Under the pieces are notes generated by a model. That model was not told the origin of the DNA and did no database searches. It saw nothing but the letters and a program-made list of their open reading frames with translations. From Bacillota bacterium (GTDB lineage Bacteria; Bacillota; Clostridia; Christensenellales; CAG-138): a stretch of 64,000 bases of DNA. Within the stretch, counting starts at the first letter, position 1. Each line of letters opens with the position of its first letter. The stretch spans positions 1 to 64,000 of the forward strand of contig JAEESS010000006.1 in assembly GCA_016286445.1 (NCBI GenBank). Direction: 5' to 3'. This document shows positions 1 to 7,091 of the stretch, one piece after another. The position numbers and the translations under genes are program-made.

Positions 1-856
1 TTGCGTTGACCGCGTGGTTCGGGATCTTGTCGTTCAGCTCATAGAGCGCGTTCCGTAAAAGCTCGCCGTCAAAGGTCATCGGAAGCGTGACTTCGTCCGC
101 TGTTCCGCGCGCCGCGTTTTTCAGCGCATCGTCAAGATCCGCTTCGCTGTAAGTGAGCCCGATCGTATCGGCGTTCAGCATCAGCGGGTCGTACGATTCG
201 TAGGAGACTGTGATGTCAAAGGCATCGCGCTTTGCTTCGAGCGCGGATTTCACCTGCTCGCGCGCCTCGCGCACGGTCAGATTCCGCACCTGTACGCCGT
301 CGATCACCGCGTCGTGCGAGATGACGGTCTCGTCGGTGATCGGCGCCGGCGTTTCGATCGGCTCCGCGGATGCGTTCGGATCGGGCGTCGGCGATGCGTC
401 GGGCGCGCGCTTGCAGCCCTTGCAGTTTCCGGCAAGCAGGATCGACGTCACAAGAACGATCACGGCAAAGAGCAGGAAGCCCGCTGCGAAAAACAGCAGC
501 CGGCGCGTCTTTTTCCGTTTGCGTCTGCGCTTCTTCGGCGGCTGTTTCGACCCGCCGGAGCCGCTGCGCGTCCCGGAGGACGCGGTCCTTGCAGACGTTG
601 AACGGCTCTGCGTACTGCGCGAAGACGTGCCCGCCGTGCGGCTTTGTGAACCGGATGCGGCGCGGGTCTGCGCCGCCGATGCGCCCGTTCTCCGCTCGCT
701 TGCAAAGCGCAGCGTACCGTTCGCCGCGGCGAAGGGTTCCTCCGCGCTGCGATTCGGCAGGGAAGACGCCGTACGGCGCGCGTTCCAGTCGCGCGCCGGG
801 GTCGCTTTGGTATTCGGTTGCGGGCGGGCGGCGCCCATGGCCACAATTTCACTCAT
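1..856 (-). CDS. VanW-like, membrane-anchored protein with PG-binding_4-type repeat (3' end beyond window)
   Basis: This open frame runs off the left edge, so the ORF track lists only its shadows. Reading from 856 downward it encodes about 285 residues: a long Ser/Thr/Arg/Ala-rich cytoplasmic N-terminus (residues 1-105), a basic stretch (KKRRRKRKKTRR), one membrane helix (about 118-140), a Pro/Asp linker (SPTPDPNASAEP) and then an extracellular domain with the DGVQVRNLTVREARE pattern typical of the PG_binding_4 repeat that precedes VanW domains. The VanW domain itself would lie outside the window. The family is associated with the wall of Gram-positive bacteria and its biochemistry is unclear. 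The ATG at 856 lies only 8 bases after a good -10 box, so translation may be leaderless; an in-frame ATG six codons later is the alternative. Confidence 0.75.
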   Translation of the reverse strand, partial: MSEIVAMGAARPQPNTKATPARDWNARRTASSLPNRSAEEPFAAANGTLRFASERRTGASAAQTRAASGSQSRTAGTSSRSTQSRSTSARTASSGTRSGSGGSKQPPKKRRRKRKKTRRLLFFAAGFLLFAVIVLVTSILLAGNCKGCKRAPDASPTPDPNASAEPIETPAPITDETVISHDAVIDGVQVRNLTVREAREQVKSALEAKRDAFDITVSYESYDPLMLNADTIGLTYSEADLDDALKNAARGTADEVTLPMTFDGELLRNALYELNDKIPNHAVNA

Positions 857-864
857 GATACCGT

Positions 865-893
865 ATTATAGCAAGGTCGATTCCGATTCTCAA
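865..893 (-). promoter_or_regulatory. sigma-A promoter of the VanW-like gene
   Basis: On the minus strand TTGAGA (893-888) and TATAAT (870-865) are separated by exactly 17 bases, and the spacer ends in the extended -10 sequence TGC. The predicted start of transcription is about 857-858, within two bases of the ATG at 856, so there is no room for a Shine-Dalgarno sequence. Confidence 0.75.
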
Positions 894-920
894 TAGATTT
901 TCGGTTTGTTTTTGGAAATT

Positions 921-949
921 TTGCATTTTTGACGCATCTGTGATACAAT
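921..949 (+). promoter_or_regulatory. promoter of trmL
   Basis: TTGCAT (921-926), a 17-base spacer ending in TGA, and TACAAT (944-949). It points away from the VanW promoter, so the two genes are divergent. The leader is about 19 bases and contains the ribosome site of trmL. Confidence 0.7.
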
Positions 950-974
950 GTCGGAAACCGAACCGGAGGTCAAA

Positions 975-1436
975 ATGCTGCATATCGTATTGGTAGAACC
1001 GGAGATCCCGAGCAACACGGGCAATATCTCGCGCACCTGCGCGGTGACGGGCGCGGCGCTGCACCTTGTCCGTCCCTTGGGCTTTTCGACTGACGACAAG
1101 AGCTTAAAGCGCGCCGGGCTCGATTACTGGCATTCGCTGACGCTCTTCTACCACGACAGCATCGAGGAGGTCTGGGCGCAGTATCCCGACGCGCGGTTCT
1201 TCTATTGCAGCACGCACGCCGTCCACCGCTACGACGAGGTGACCTTCCGGGACGGCGACTTTCTCGTGTTCGGCAAGGAGACGGCGGGACTCGGGGAGAA
1301 GATCCTCGTTCCGCATGCGGACGAGGCGATCCGCATCCCGATGGGCGTCGGACAGCGCTCCTTAAACCTTTCTAACGCCGTCGCGATCGTGGTCTATGAA
1401 GCGCTGCGGCAGAACGATTTTTTCGGCATGCACTGA
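975..1436 (+). CDS. trmL: tRNA (cytidine/uridine(34)-2'-O)-methyltransferase, SPOUT family
   Basis: A 153-residue SPOUT methyltransferase of the TrmL/CspR type, which 2'-O-methylates the wobble nucleotide of certain leucine tRNAs with S-adenosylmethionine. Diagnostic stretches are the N-terminal VLVEPEIPSNTGNISRTC, the central FGKETAGLG (SAM-binding knot) and the C-terminal IPMGVGQRSLNLSNAVAIV, in the right order and at normal family length. The ORF track starts at 948, but GGAGGTCAAA directly before the ATG at 975 fixes the start, and 948 lies at the end of the -10 box. It is transcribed alone. Confidence 0.92.
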   Translation: MLHIVLVEPEIPSNTGNISRTCAVTGAALHLVRPLGFSTDDKSLKRAGLDYWHSLTLFYHDSIEEVWAQYPDARFFYCSTHAVHRYDEVTFRDGDFLVFGKETAGLGEKILVPHADEAIRIPMGVGQRSLNLSNAVAIVVYEALRQNDFFGMH

Positions 1437-1515
1437 TTTCGTGTCCCGGAATTGCCGCAAAGCCCCGAAAAAGCAATATATTCTCTGAAAAAAGTAAGAT
1501 TTCCAAAAATAATGC

Positions 1516-1544
1516 TTGCATTGTGCAAAACCTTGTGGTAGAAT
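1516..1544 (+). promoter_or_regulatory. promoter of rpmB
   Basis: TTGCAT (1516-1521), a 17-base spacer ending in TGG, and TAGAAT (1539-1544). It lies 36 bases upstream of the rpmB start codon. Confidence 0.7.
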
Positions 1545-1579
1545 CGCAATGTTCGAGTTTTAGCAAGGAGGTGGACTGA

Positions 1580-1771
1580 ATGGGTAAGTTCTGTGAAGTC
1601 TGCAAGAAAGGAACCATGTCCGGCAATCTGGTCAGCCATTCCAATCGCAAGACCAAGCGCAGCTGGGCGCCGAATATCCAGACCGTGCACGTCGTCGTCG
1701 ACGGACGCGTTCAGAAGATGAGCGTCTGCACTCGCTGCCTGCGTTCCGGCAAGGTCGCAAGAAGCAACTGA
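1580..1771 (+). CDS. rpmB: 50S ribosomal protein L28
   Basis: A 63-residue L28 with the typical start MGKFCEVCKKGTMSGN, the SHSNRKTKR segment and a C-terminal CTRCLRSG. Two CxxC pairs (CEVC and CTRC) make this the zinc-binding (C+) version. L28 is a late-assembling protein of the large subunit. A strong AGGAGGTGG lies before the ATG. It is monocistronic, with its own promoter and a terminator 20 bases after the stop. Confidence 0.97.
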   Translation: MGKFCEVCKKGTMSGNLVSHSNRKTKRSWAPNIQTVHVVVDGRVQKMSVCTRCLRSGKVARSN

Positions 1772-1791
1772 GCAATCCTTGAGAAAAACAA

Positions 1792-1818
1792 AAGCCACCG
1801 GTAAAGGTGGCTTTTTGT
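1792..1818 (+). terminator. rpmB terminator
   Basis: AGCCACC and GGTGGCT form a 7-bp stem with a short loop, followed by TTTTT. The next gene starts only 15 bases further on, so its long upstream in-frame extension in the ORF track is not translated. Confidence 0.85.
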
Positions 1819-1832
1819 CACAACGGAGAAAA

Positions 1833-2576
1833 ATGATCATTACCAGCAGAAGCAACGAACGTGTGAAGCGCACGCGGGCATTACAGGACGCGAAGGAACG
1901 CAAAGAGACCGGCTTGCACCTGATCGAAGGCGACAAGCTCGTTTCCGACGCGATCGCTTCCGGCGCGCGGGTTCTGACCGTGTTCGCAAAGGAAGGCACG
2001 GAACCGTTTGAGGGGATCGAAACGGTGTACGTCAGTGACGGCGTTATGGACGCGATCTGTTCCGCAAAAACGCCGCAAAGCCTCTGCGCGGTCGTAGAAA
2101 CGCCCGAAACCGCGTGTCCCGCGGCGTATCCCGAGGGGCTTCTTGTGGTGCTCGACCGGCTGCAGGATCCGGGCAATCTCGGAACCATCATCCGCACCGC
2201 GGACGCTTTGGGCGCTGCGGGCGTTCTTGTAAGTCCCGATTCCGCCGATCCGTTCTCGCCCAAAGGTCTGCGCGCCGCGATGGGTTCGACCTATCATCTT
2301 CCTATTTATATCGGCGCGCTCAAGGAGGAGCTTTTCAGGCTCAGGGAGCAGGGCTTTTGCTGTGTCTGCGGGCACCTCAAGGGCAGTGAAACGCTCCCTG
2401 CGATCACAAAGCGCACGGCGCTGGTGATCGGAAACGAGGGGCAGGGCGTTTCGGAGGAGACGGCGGCGCTGTGCACGCTGTACCGCATGCCGATGCGCGG
2501 ACGCGCCGAATCGCTGAACGCGGCTGTGTTCGCCGCGCTGATGATGCAGACGGTTATCAGCCGTATGCCGGAGTAA
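1833..2576 (+). CDS. TrmH/SpoU-family RNA 2'-O-ribose methyltransferase
   Basis: A 247-residue protein with an N-terminal substrate-binding domain (SRSNERVKRTRALQD, then a GLHLIEGDKLV strand as in RlmB/TrmH relatives) and a C-terminal SpoU knot domain. The three SpoU motifs are visible: VVLDRLQDPGNLGTIIRTA (motif 1), ALVIGNEGQGVS (motif 2) and MRGRAESLNAAVFAALM (motif 3). It methylates a ribose in rRNA or tRNA; the exact nucleotide cannot be read from sequence. I start at 1833 (CGGAGAAAA before ATG) rather than 1779, because 1779 would begin inside the rpmB terminator. It is followed after 13 bases by the P-loop/CYTH gene. Confidence 0.9.
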   Translation: MIITSRSNERVKRTRALQDAKERKETGLHLIEGDKLVSDAIASGARVLTVFAKEGTEPFEGIETVYVSDGVMDAICSAKTPQSLCAVVETPETACPAAYPEGLLVVLDRLQDPGNLGTIIRTADALGAAGVLVSPDSADPFSPKGLRAAMGSTYHLPIYIGALKEELFRLREQGFCCVCGHLKGSETLPAITKRTALVIGNEGQGVSEETAALCTLYRMPMRGRAESLNAAVFAALMMQTVISRMPE

Positions 2577-2589
2577 AAAGGAGAGTTTT

Positions 2590-3690
2590 ATGGAACAGGC
2601 GAATCACATCCATACCATCGTCATCACGGGCGGACCGTGCGCGGGCAAAACGACCGCGATGAGCTGGCTGCAGAATGCGCTGACCGACGCGGGCTATGCG
2701 GTCATGTTCATTCCGGAGACCTGCACCGATCTCAACAACAGCGGCGTCACCGCGCGCGCGTCGAAGTCGAACTTCGAGTTTCAGCGCGTGCAGGTTCGTT
2801 ATCAGCTTTTACGCGAGCAGATCTACCGCCAGGCGGCGGAGGCAAGCGCGTCGAAGGAGGTCGTGATCGTCTGCGACCGCGGTTCGATGGACGACAAGCC
2901 CTATATGGAGCCGGAGGAGTTCGCGGCGATCCTCAAAGAACTCGGGCAGAACGAGGTCGCGTTCCGCGACAAGTACGACGCCGTGTTCCATATGGTCACT
3001 GCGGCAAAGGGCGCCGAGGCGTTCTATACGACGGACAACAACACCGCGCGCGTGGAAACGCTCGAGGAAGCGATCGAGCTCGACGCAAAGACGCTCGCCG
3101 CGTGGGCGGGGCATCCGCACCTCAGGATCATCGACAACTCGACCGATTTCAACGGCAAGCTCCTGAAGCTTCTGCGCGAGGTCATGACGGCTTTGGGCAA
3201 GCCCGCGCCGTTTGAGCACGCAAGGCGGTTTCTCGTCGAACGACCGGACCGCGCGTGGCTCGAAGCGCATCCCGCGTGCCGCCGCGTCGAGATCATCCAG
3301 ACGTATCTCACTGATGTGCAGGGCGAAAAGCGCCGCATCTGCATGCGCGGCAGCGACGGCAGCTATATTTATTATATGACGACGCACTGCACCGGCACCG
3401 ACGGACGCCGGATCGAGACCGAAAAGCGGCTCTCGCTTGACGACTATCAGCAGCTGATGATGGAGGCGGACCCGATGTGCATGCCGATCCGCAAGACGCG
3501 CTACTGTCTCGTCAACGATGCGCACGCGTACGAGGTCGATTTCTATCCGGCGTGGCAGGACAAGGCGATGCTGCAGGTCGAGCTGAACGATCCGGACGCC
3601 GGGATCTCGATCCCGAAGCCGTTCCGCGTGATCCGCGAGGTGACCGACGATCCGGACTATCAGAACTACGCCATGGCGCGTATCCGGTAA
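2590..3690 (+). CDS. P-loop NTPase fused to a CYTH-like domain (Ttd14-type architecture)
   Basis: A 366-residue two-domain protein. Residues 1-200 are an AAA_28-type NTPase: Walker A GGPCAGKTTA near residue 14 and a Walker B-like VVIVCDRGSMDDKPYM near residue 94. Residues 215-366 have the spacing of a CYTH/triphosphate-tunnel domain: VEIIQTYL, RRICMRGSDG, IETEKRLS, RKTRYCL, YEVDFYP and QVELND supply alternating charged strand residues. CYTH domains bind or hydrolyse inorganic or nucleotide triphosphates. The same domain order is known from the eukaryotic Ttd14 protein and uncharacterised bacterial relatives. GGAGAG precedes the ATG. It lies between the SpoU and CPBP genes with short gaps, so it is probably cotranscribed. 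The substrate is unknown. Confidence 0.7.
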   Translation: MEQANHIHTIVITGGPCAGKTTAMSWLQNALTDAGYAVMFIPETCTDLNNSGVTARASKSNFEFQRVQVRYQLLREQIYRQAAEASASKEVVIVCDRGSMDDKPYMEPEEFAAILKELGQNEVAFRDKYDAVFHMVTAAKGAEAFYTTDNNTARVETLEEAIELDAKTLAAWAGHPHLRIIDNSTDFNGKLLKLLREVMTALGKPAPFEHARRFLVERPDRAWLEAHPACRRVEIIQTYLTDVQGEKRRICMRGSDGSYIYYMTTHCTGTDGRRIETEKRLSLDDYQQLMMEADPMCMPIRKTRYCLVNDAHAYEVDFYPAWQDKAMLQVELNDPDAGISIPKPFRVIREVTDDPDYQNYAMARIR

Positions 3691-3703
3691 AAGGAGAGCA
3701 ACG

Positions 3704-4654
3704 ATGGAATATCAGGCGGCAGAACCGCTGCAGGACGTTAAAGGCGCGCGCCGCGCGGCGTCGCTCTGCGCATTCGCGGCGGTCGCGGAGATCGCGATCT
3801 CGTATGCGCTGATGTTTGCGGCGTCGTTTTTTTTGAACGGCGCTTCGCTTGACGAACGCGCAGGGAGCAATCTGGTCCTCATTCTCAATACGGTTACGGT
3901 CAATCTGATCGCAATGCCGCTCTGTTGGTTTCTGCTGCTGCGCCGGGTCACGAAAGCCGATGTGCCGGAGACCGGATCGCGCACGCCCCTGTCGTTTTCA
4001 AAGCTGCTGTTTTATTTTCCGTGCGCGTTCGCGCTGATGTACACCGGTTCAATGGCGGGGAAGCTGATCGATGCGTTGATCGGCGGCGGGCTTACCGACG
4101 TCGCGCAGAATGCGATTTCCTCCGTCGATCCGTGGGTCACGCTGGTGTGCGCGGTGATCGTCGCGCCGGCGGCGGAGGAGCTGTTCTTCCGCAAGGCGAT
4201 GATCGACCGGCTTTCGGACTATCATCCGTTCGACGCGATCCTGCTTTCCGCGCTGCTCTTTGCGCTGGTCCACGGCAATATCACACAGTTTCTGTACGCG
4301 CTGCCGCTCGGCATCCTGTTTGGGATCATCTATTACCGCACGCAGAACATCGGCTATACGATCCTGCTGCACGCCGCGCTCAATGCGCTCGGGGGATTGG
4401 TCCCGCAGCTTCTGACCGGACCCGCCGAAGGGGAAGCTTCGATCGTGCTCCTGCTTGGCAGCGCAGTCTTCGGGCTGTTCGTCCTTGCGATGTTCATTAC
4501 GGGCGTAGTCCTTCTGATCGTAAAACGCAAGCAGTTTCTGCCGATCCCGTCGGACCATCCGCACTGCGGCAAACCGTTCTTCCTGAACGCGGGGTTCATC
4601 GTCGCCTGCATCGCCTTTATAGCGCTGTTCGTTCTGACCGAGATCCTCGCTTGA
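3704..4654 (+). CDS. CPBP (CAAX/bacteriocin-processing) family intramembrane metalloprotease
   Basis: A 316-residue polytopic membrane protein with about eight hydrophobic segments. The CPBP (Abi) core is clear: EELFFRKAMIDRL (motif 1, paired Glu plus Arg), LLFALVHGN (motif 2 His) and LLHAALNALGG (motif 4 His/Asn), the residues that form the intramembrane glutamate-type active site. Such proteins process prenylated or small peptide substrates, or act in bacteriocin self-immunity; nothing nearby identifies the substrate. Start ATG has AAAAGGAG nine bases upstream. It is the last gene before a bidirectional terminator. Confidence 0.88.
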   Translation: MEYQAAEPLQDVKGARRAASLCAFAAVAEIAISYALMFAASFFLNGASLDERAGSNLVLILNTVTVNLIAMPLCWFLLLRRVTKADVPETGSRTPLSFSKLLFYFPCAFALMYTGSMAGKLIDALIGGGLTDVAQNAISSVDPWVTLVCAVIVAPAAEELFFRKAMIDRLSDYHPFDAILLSALLFALVHGNITQFLYALPLGILFGIIYYRTQNIGYTILLHAALNALGGLVPQLLTGPAEGEASIVLLLGSAVFGLFVLAMFITGVVLLIVKRKQFLPIPSDHPHCGKPFFLNAGFIVACIAFIALFVLTEILA

Positions 4655-4666
4655 CGCCTGAGATAC

Positions 4667-4697
4667 AAAACCGGGACCCGATCGGGTCCCGGTTTTA
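4667..4697. terminator. bidirectional terminator between CPBP and M28 genes
   Basis: AAAACCGGGACCCG and CGGGTCCCGGTTTT form a near-perfect stem with A-rich and T-rich flanks, so it can stop transcription from both converging genes. Confidence 0.88.
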
Positions 4698-4709
4698 CAT
4701 ATCTTTGTT

Positions 4710-5939
4710 TTATGATTTTCTCTTGCGGAACAGGTATTCGTCCAGCTGCTTTTTGACCGAATCCGGCATTTCGCGTTCGACCGGGCATACGGCGGCGTTT
4801 GCCATGCGGCGGGTGAACTCCGCGATGAACGCAATGTCCTTCTCCAGCTGCTCCATAGACAGCACGTCGGGGCGGTCGAAGCGGCAGTGGATCGGCGCGA
4901 CGTTGCCGCCCGCGATCCGCGCAAACGACAGCGCGGGCACGCCGCTGTCCGCAAACGGCGTGGAATCGCTCGAATAGACGCCGGTCTTGGCGCCGACCGG
5001 GAAGCCGAGCTCCGCGCCCATGTATTCGATGTAGTTCGCAAGCTTTTCCTCGGCGGAAACGCAGGCGATGAACTTGCCCATGATCGTGCCGATCATGTCC
5101 AGGTTGATGTTCAGCGCGATCTTATTCAGCTCCGTCTCGTGGTCGCGCACATACGCCTTCGAGCCCAAAAGCCCGCGCTCCTCGCTGCCGCAGAAGACGA
5201 ACCGCAGTCCGTAATTCAGAGGTTTATTCCGGAGCGCGTCCATAACGCCCAAAAGTCCCGCGCAGCCGGTCATGTTGTCGTAGGAGCCGTGGGAAAGCGC
5301 GGTCGTGTCGTAATGCGCGGACAGCGTGATCCATTCGTCGCGCTTGCCGGGGAGTTCTGCGATCACGTTGTGGGATTCGCCATCGTATTCGCGCTGACGG
5401 ATGACGATCCGCACGCGCTTGACCTTGTTTTTCACCAGCGCGACCGCGTCGGAAACATGCAGCATGGCGCAGAGCACCCTCTTCTGCTCGCCGACGACGT
5501 GCGCGCGCAGATCGCGCTCGTCGATGTCGTGATTGCCGTTGTGCAGATCGCCGTACTGGAACAGGATGCCCTTCGCGCCGGCTTCCATGAGGTCCTGATA
5601 GCCGAAGAAGCCGATGCCCGCCGTGTCCATCAGCACGATCTTGTCCTTCGCGCCCGCGATTGAGACCTTATCCTGCGCGGGCATGTAGTAGAGCTCGCCC
5701 TCGATCTCGCCGCTGCCGCAGCAGAAGAAGCCCTTTGCCGGGATCTCTTTGCCGTCGGCGTAAACGTGCGACTCCTCGATCTCGCCCATCGGCACGGGGA
5801 ACGCTTCGATGCGCGCCGCCGCGCCGAGCGCTTCGCAGTGCGCTCTGAGGTATTCCGCAACGCGCAGCTCCTCCGGCGTGCCGCTGCAGTGGACGAAATC
5901 GGTGTCCTTGAAAATCTGTTTCAATGCTCTTGCGTTCAT
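4710..5939 (-). CDS. M28-family zinc aminopeptidase with PA domain
   Basis: A 409-residue metallopeptidase. A PA-type insert occupies about residues 70-160. The zinc site follows the M28 order: SAHYDTT (His, Asp), SYDNMTG (bridging Asp), CGSEERGLLGS (catalytic Glu pair), LNINLDMIG (Asp) and APIHCRFD (His). No signal peptide or helix is present, so it is probably cytoplasmic or leaderless-secreted. Members cleave N-terminal residues or di/oligopeptides. It is the last gene of the minus-strand operon, and its ribosome site AAAGGAG lies inside the last codons of the small gene before it, suggesting translational coupling. Peptide turnover is a fair inference; the link to the small proteins is open. 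Confidence 0.88.
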   Translation of the reverse strand: MNARALKQIFKDTDFVHCSGTPEELRVAEYLRAHCEALGAAARIEAFPVPMGEIEESHVYADGKEIPAKGFFCCGSGEIEGELYYMPAQDKVSIAGAKDKIVLMDTAGIGFFGYQDLMEAGAKGILFQYGDLHNGNHDIDERDLRAHVVGEQKRVLCAMLHVSDAVALVKNKVKRVRIVIRQREYDGESHNVIAELPGKRDEWITLSAHYDTTALSHGSYDNMTGCAGLLGVMDALRNKPLNYGLRFVFCGSEERGLLGSKAYVRDHETELNKIALNINLDMIGTIMGKFIACVSAEEKLANYIEYMGAELGFPVGAKTGVYSSDSTPFADSGVPALSFARIAGGNVAPIHCRFDRPDVLSMEQLEKDIAFIAEFTRRMANAAVCPVEREMPDSVKKQLDEYLFRKRKS

Positions 5940-5942
5940 TTC

Positions 5943-6110
5943 TTATTCTCCTTTATTGTGTTTGTTCTTCTTTTTCATAAATACGATCAGCACGACGGTG
6001 ACTGCGGCGACGACCGCGACGATGCCGAGGACCGGGAGAAGCATATGTGTGGTGACGTAGCGCAATTCTTCCGCCGGCGTCACGGGATCGCACAAAAGCA
6101 GCATGCTCAT
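5943..6110 (-). CDS. mini membrane protein 1 of a five-member tandem family (55 aa)
   Basis: A 55-residue protein; the ORF track entry at 5943-6185 starts too early. It begins MSMLLLCDPVTPAEE, has one hydrophobic span (LPVLGIVAVVAAVTVVLIVF) and ends in a basic tail KKKNKHNKGE. The Lys-rich end after the span predicts N-out/C-in orientation. The ATG at 6110 overlaps the previous stop (ATGA), and its SD GGGAGG is encoded by the Lys-Gly-Gly tail codons of the upstream gene. The hydrophobic span and tail are clearly homologous to the four genes upstream, while the N-terminus differs. I recognise no described family. Confidence 0.75.
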   Translation of the reverse strand: MSMLLLCDPVTPAEELRYVTTHMLLPVLGIVAVVAAVTVVLIVFMKKKNKHNKGE

Positions 6111-6268
6111 TTGCCTCCCTTTTTCTTTTTCAAAAGTACGATCAGCACGACGGTGATCGCGGCGACGGCAAGGATGACGCCGCACACCAAAACAATGTGC
6201 TCATGTAAGAATTCAAGCACAGCGAGAGACGGCGGCAGCGCCGCATCCGGCAGAATACGCATATTCAT
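6107..6268 (-). CDS. mini membrane protein 2 of the tandem family (53 aa)
   Basis: Absent from the ORF track because it is under 60 codons. It begins MNMRILPDAALPPSLAVLE, has a single span (VCGVILAVAAITVVLIVLL) and ends KKKKGGK. The start overlaps the stop of the preceding paralogue (ATGA) and is preceded by GGGAGGCAA that is also the KGGK coding end of that paralogue. Its own KGGK tail provides the ribosome site of the next gene. The N-terminal 25 residues differ from the others and carry no cysteine or protease motif I can name. Confidence 0.75.
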   Translation of the reverse strand: MNMRILPDAALPPSLAVLEFLHEHIVLVCGVILAVAAITVVLIVLLKKKKGGK

Positions 6269-6420
6269 TTGCCTCCCTTTTTCTTTTTCAGCAGGACGAT
6301 CAGCACGACGGTGACGGCAGCGGCGCCTGCGGCGATCCCGAGGACGATCCAGAGCATCGGCGCGTCCGGCAGGCGTTCAAAGGGATTCGTGATATGATCC
6401 GGAACGATCCACATGCTCAT
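6265..6420 (-). CDS. mini membrane protein 3 of the tandem family (51 aa)
   Basis: The track lists this at 6265-6507 with a false N-terminus. The real product is 51 residues: MSMWIVPDHITNPFERLPD, a short Pro-containing stretch, a single span (WIVLGIAAGAAAVTVVLIVLL) and KKKKGGK. The start overlaps the upstream stop, with CAGGACGG as a weaker ribosome site. The span is almost identical to that of members 1 and 2, pointing to recent tandem duplication. Confidence 0.75.
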   Translation of the reverse strand: MSMWIVPDHITNPFERLPDAPMLWIVLGIAAGAAAVTVVLIVLLKKKKGGK

Positions 6421-6584
6421 GCACCGTCCTGTTTCTTTTTCTTCACAAGAAGCACGATCACGACCGCGGTGATCGCGGCGACGGCGGCAACGATCCCGAC
6501 GATCCACCAGAGCGGGCTTCCCGCTGTCTGCGGTTCCACCGGCGGATCGAACGGCTCGACGGAAATATCCCCAAAAATACGCAT
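6417..6584 (-). CDS. mini membrane protein 4 of the tandem family (55 aa)
   Basis: The track entry 6417-6674 is over-extended. The product is 55 residues: MRIFGDISVEPFDPPVEPQ, then SPLWWIVG, a single span (IVAAVAAITAVVIVLLV) and the tail KKKKQDGA. The ribosome site GGAGG lies in the last codons of member 5 (KKGGQ), two bases after whose stop this start codon appears. The acidic, proline-rich N-terminus resembles that of member 5 (EPFDPPVEP versus EPIDPPSDP), so these two form a subgroup. Confidence 0.75.
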   Translation of the reverse strand: MRIFGDISVEPFDPPVEPQTAGSPLWWIVGIVAAVAAITAVVIVLLVKKKKQDGA

Positions 6585-6586
6585 GT

Positions 6587-6739
6587 TTATTGTCCTCCTT
6601 TTTTCTTCTTTGCCAGAAGCACGATCACAACCGCTGTGATCGCAGCGCCCGCGGCGACGATCCCGAGCACCCACCAGAGCGTGGGATCGCTCGGCGGGTC
6701 GATCGGTTCGATGATTTCGTCAAACAGGATACGCAGCAT
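6587..6739 (-). CDS. mini membrane protein 5 of the tandem family (50 aa), first in the array
   Basis: Too short for the ORF track. It reads MLRILFDEIIEPIDPPSDP, then TLWWVLG, one span (IVAAGAAITAVVIVLLA) and KKKKGGQ. It is translated from a strong AAGGAGGAG and follows the four-helix membrane protein by 13 bases. As the first of five paralogues it has an independent ribosome site; the later ones use sites embedded in the tail of their neighbour. Confidence 0.75.
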   Translation of the reverse strand: MLRILFDEIIEPIDPPSDPTLWWVLGIVAAGAAITAVVIVLLAKKKKGGQ

Positions 6740-6752
6740 ACAGATCTCCTCC

Positions 6753-7091
6753 TTAAAACAGAAATGTTGTAATCAGCAGACCCGCGCCGAACGACGCGGC
6801 GTTTGCGGTCAGAGAAACGAGGAACGGACGCTTCGCTTCGGTCGCGTATCGGTAGACGAACCACTCGACGAGCACCGCCGCGATCTCCAGCATGGCGATT
6901 GCGAGCACGCGCGGGATCGGTGTATACAGATACGCGAGCGCGTACAGCACGTTCACGACCGGGTTTGTCAGCAGGTTCGCCAGCAGTACGAACACGAGAT
7001 CGCGTCCGCGCATGCCCCAAAGGCGGCACACCGGAAGCTCGATCGCTTCCGTCAGAAGAAGCGCGAGCACGAGCGACAGCGGCCAGCTCAT
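6753..7091 (-). CDS. four-helix integral membrane protein of unknown function
   Basis: A 112-residue protein with about four hydrophobic helices (residues 2-18, 33-55, 60-80, 92-111), little soluble part, and a conserved-looking loop CRLWGMRGRDLVFVLLANLLTNPVVNV. Start and the stop of the upstream MFS gene overlap (ATGA), so the two are coupled. It precedes the five-gene mini-protein array. I do not recognise a named family; a helper for the neighbouring transporter or for the small proteins is only a guess from position. Confidence 0.7.
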   Translation of the reverse strand: MSWPLSLVLALLLTEAIELPVCRLWGMRGRDLVFVLLANLLTNPVVNVLYALAYLYTPIPRVLAIAMLEIAAVLVEWFVYRYATEAKRPFLVSLTANAASFGAGLLITTFLF

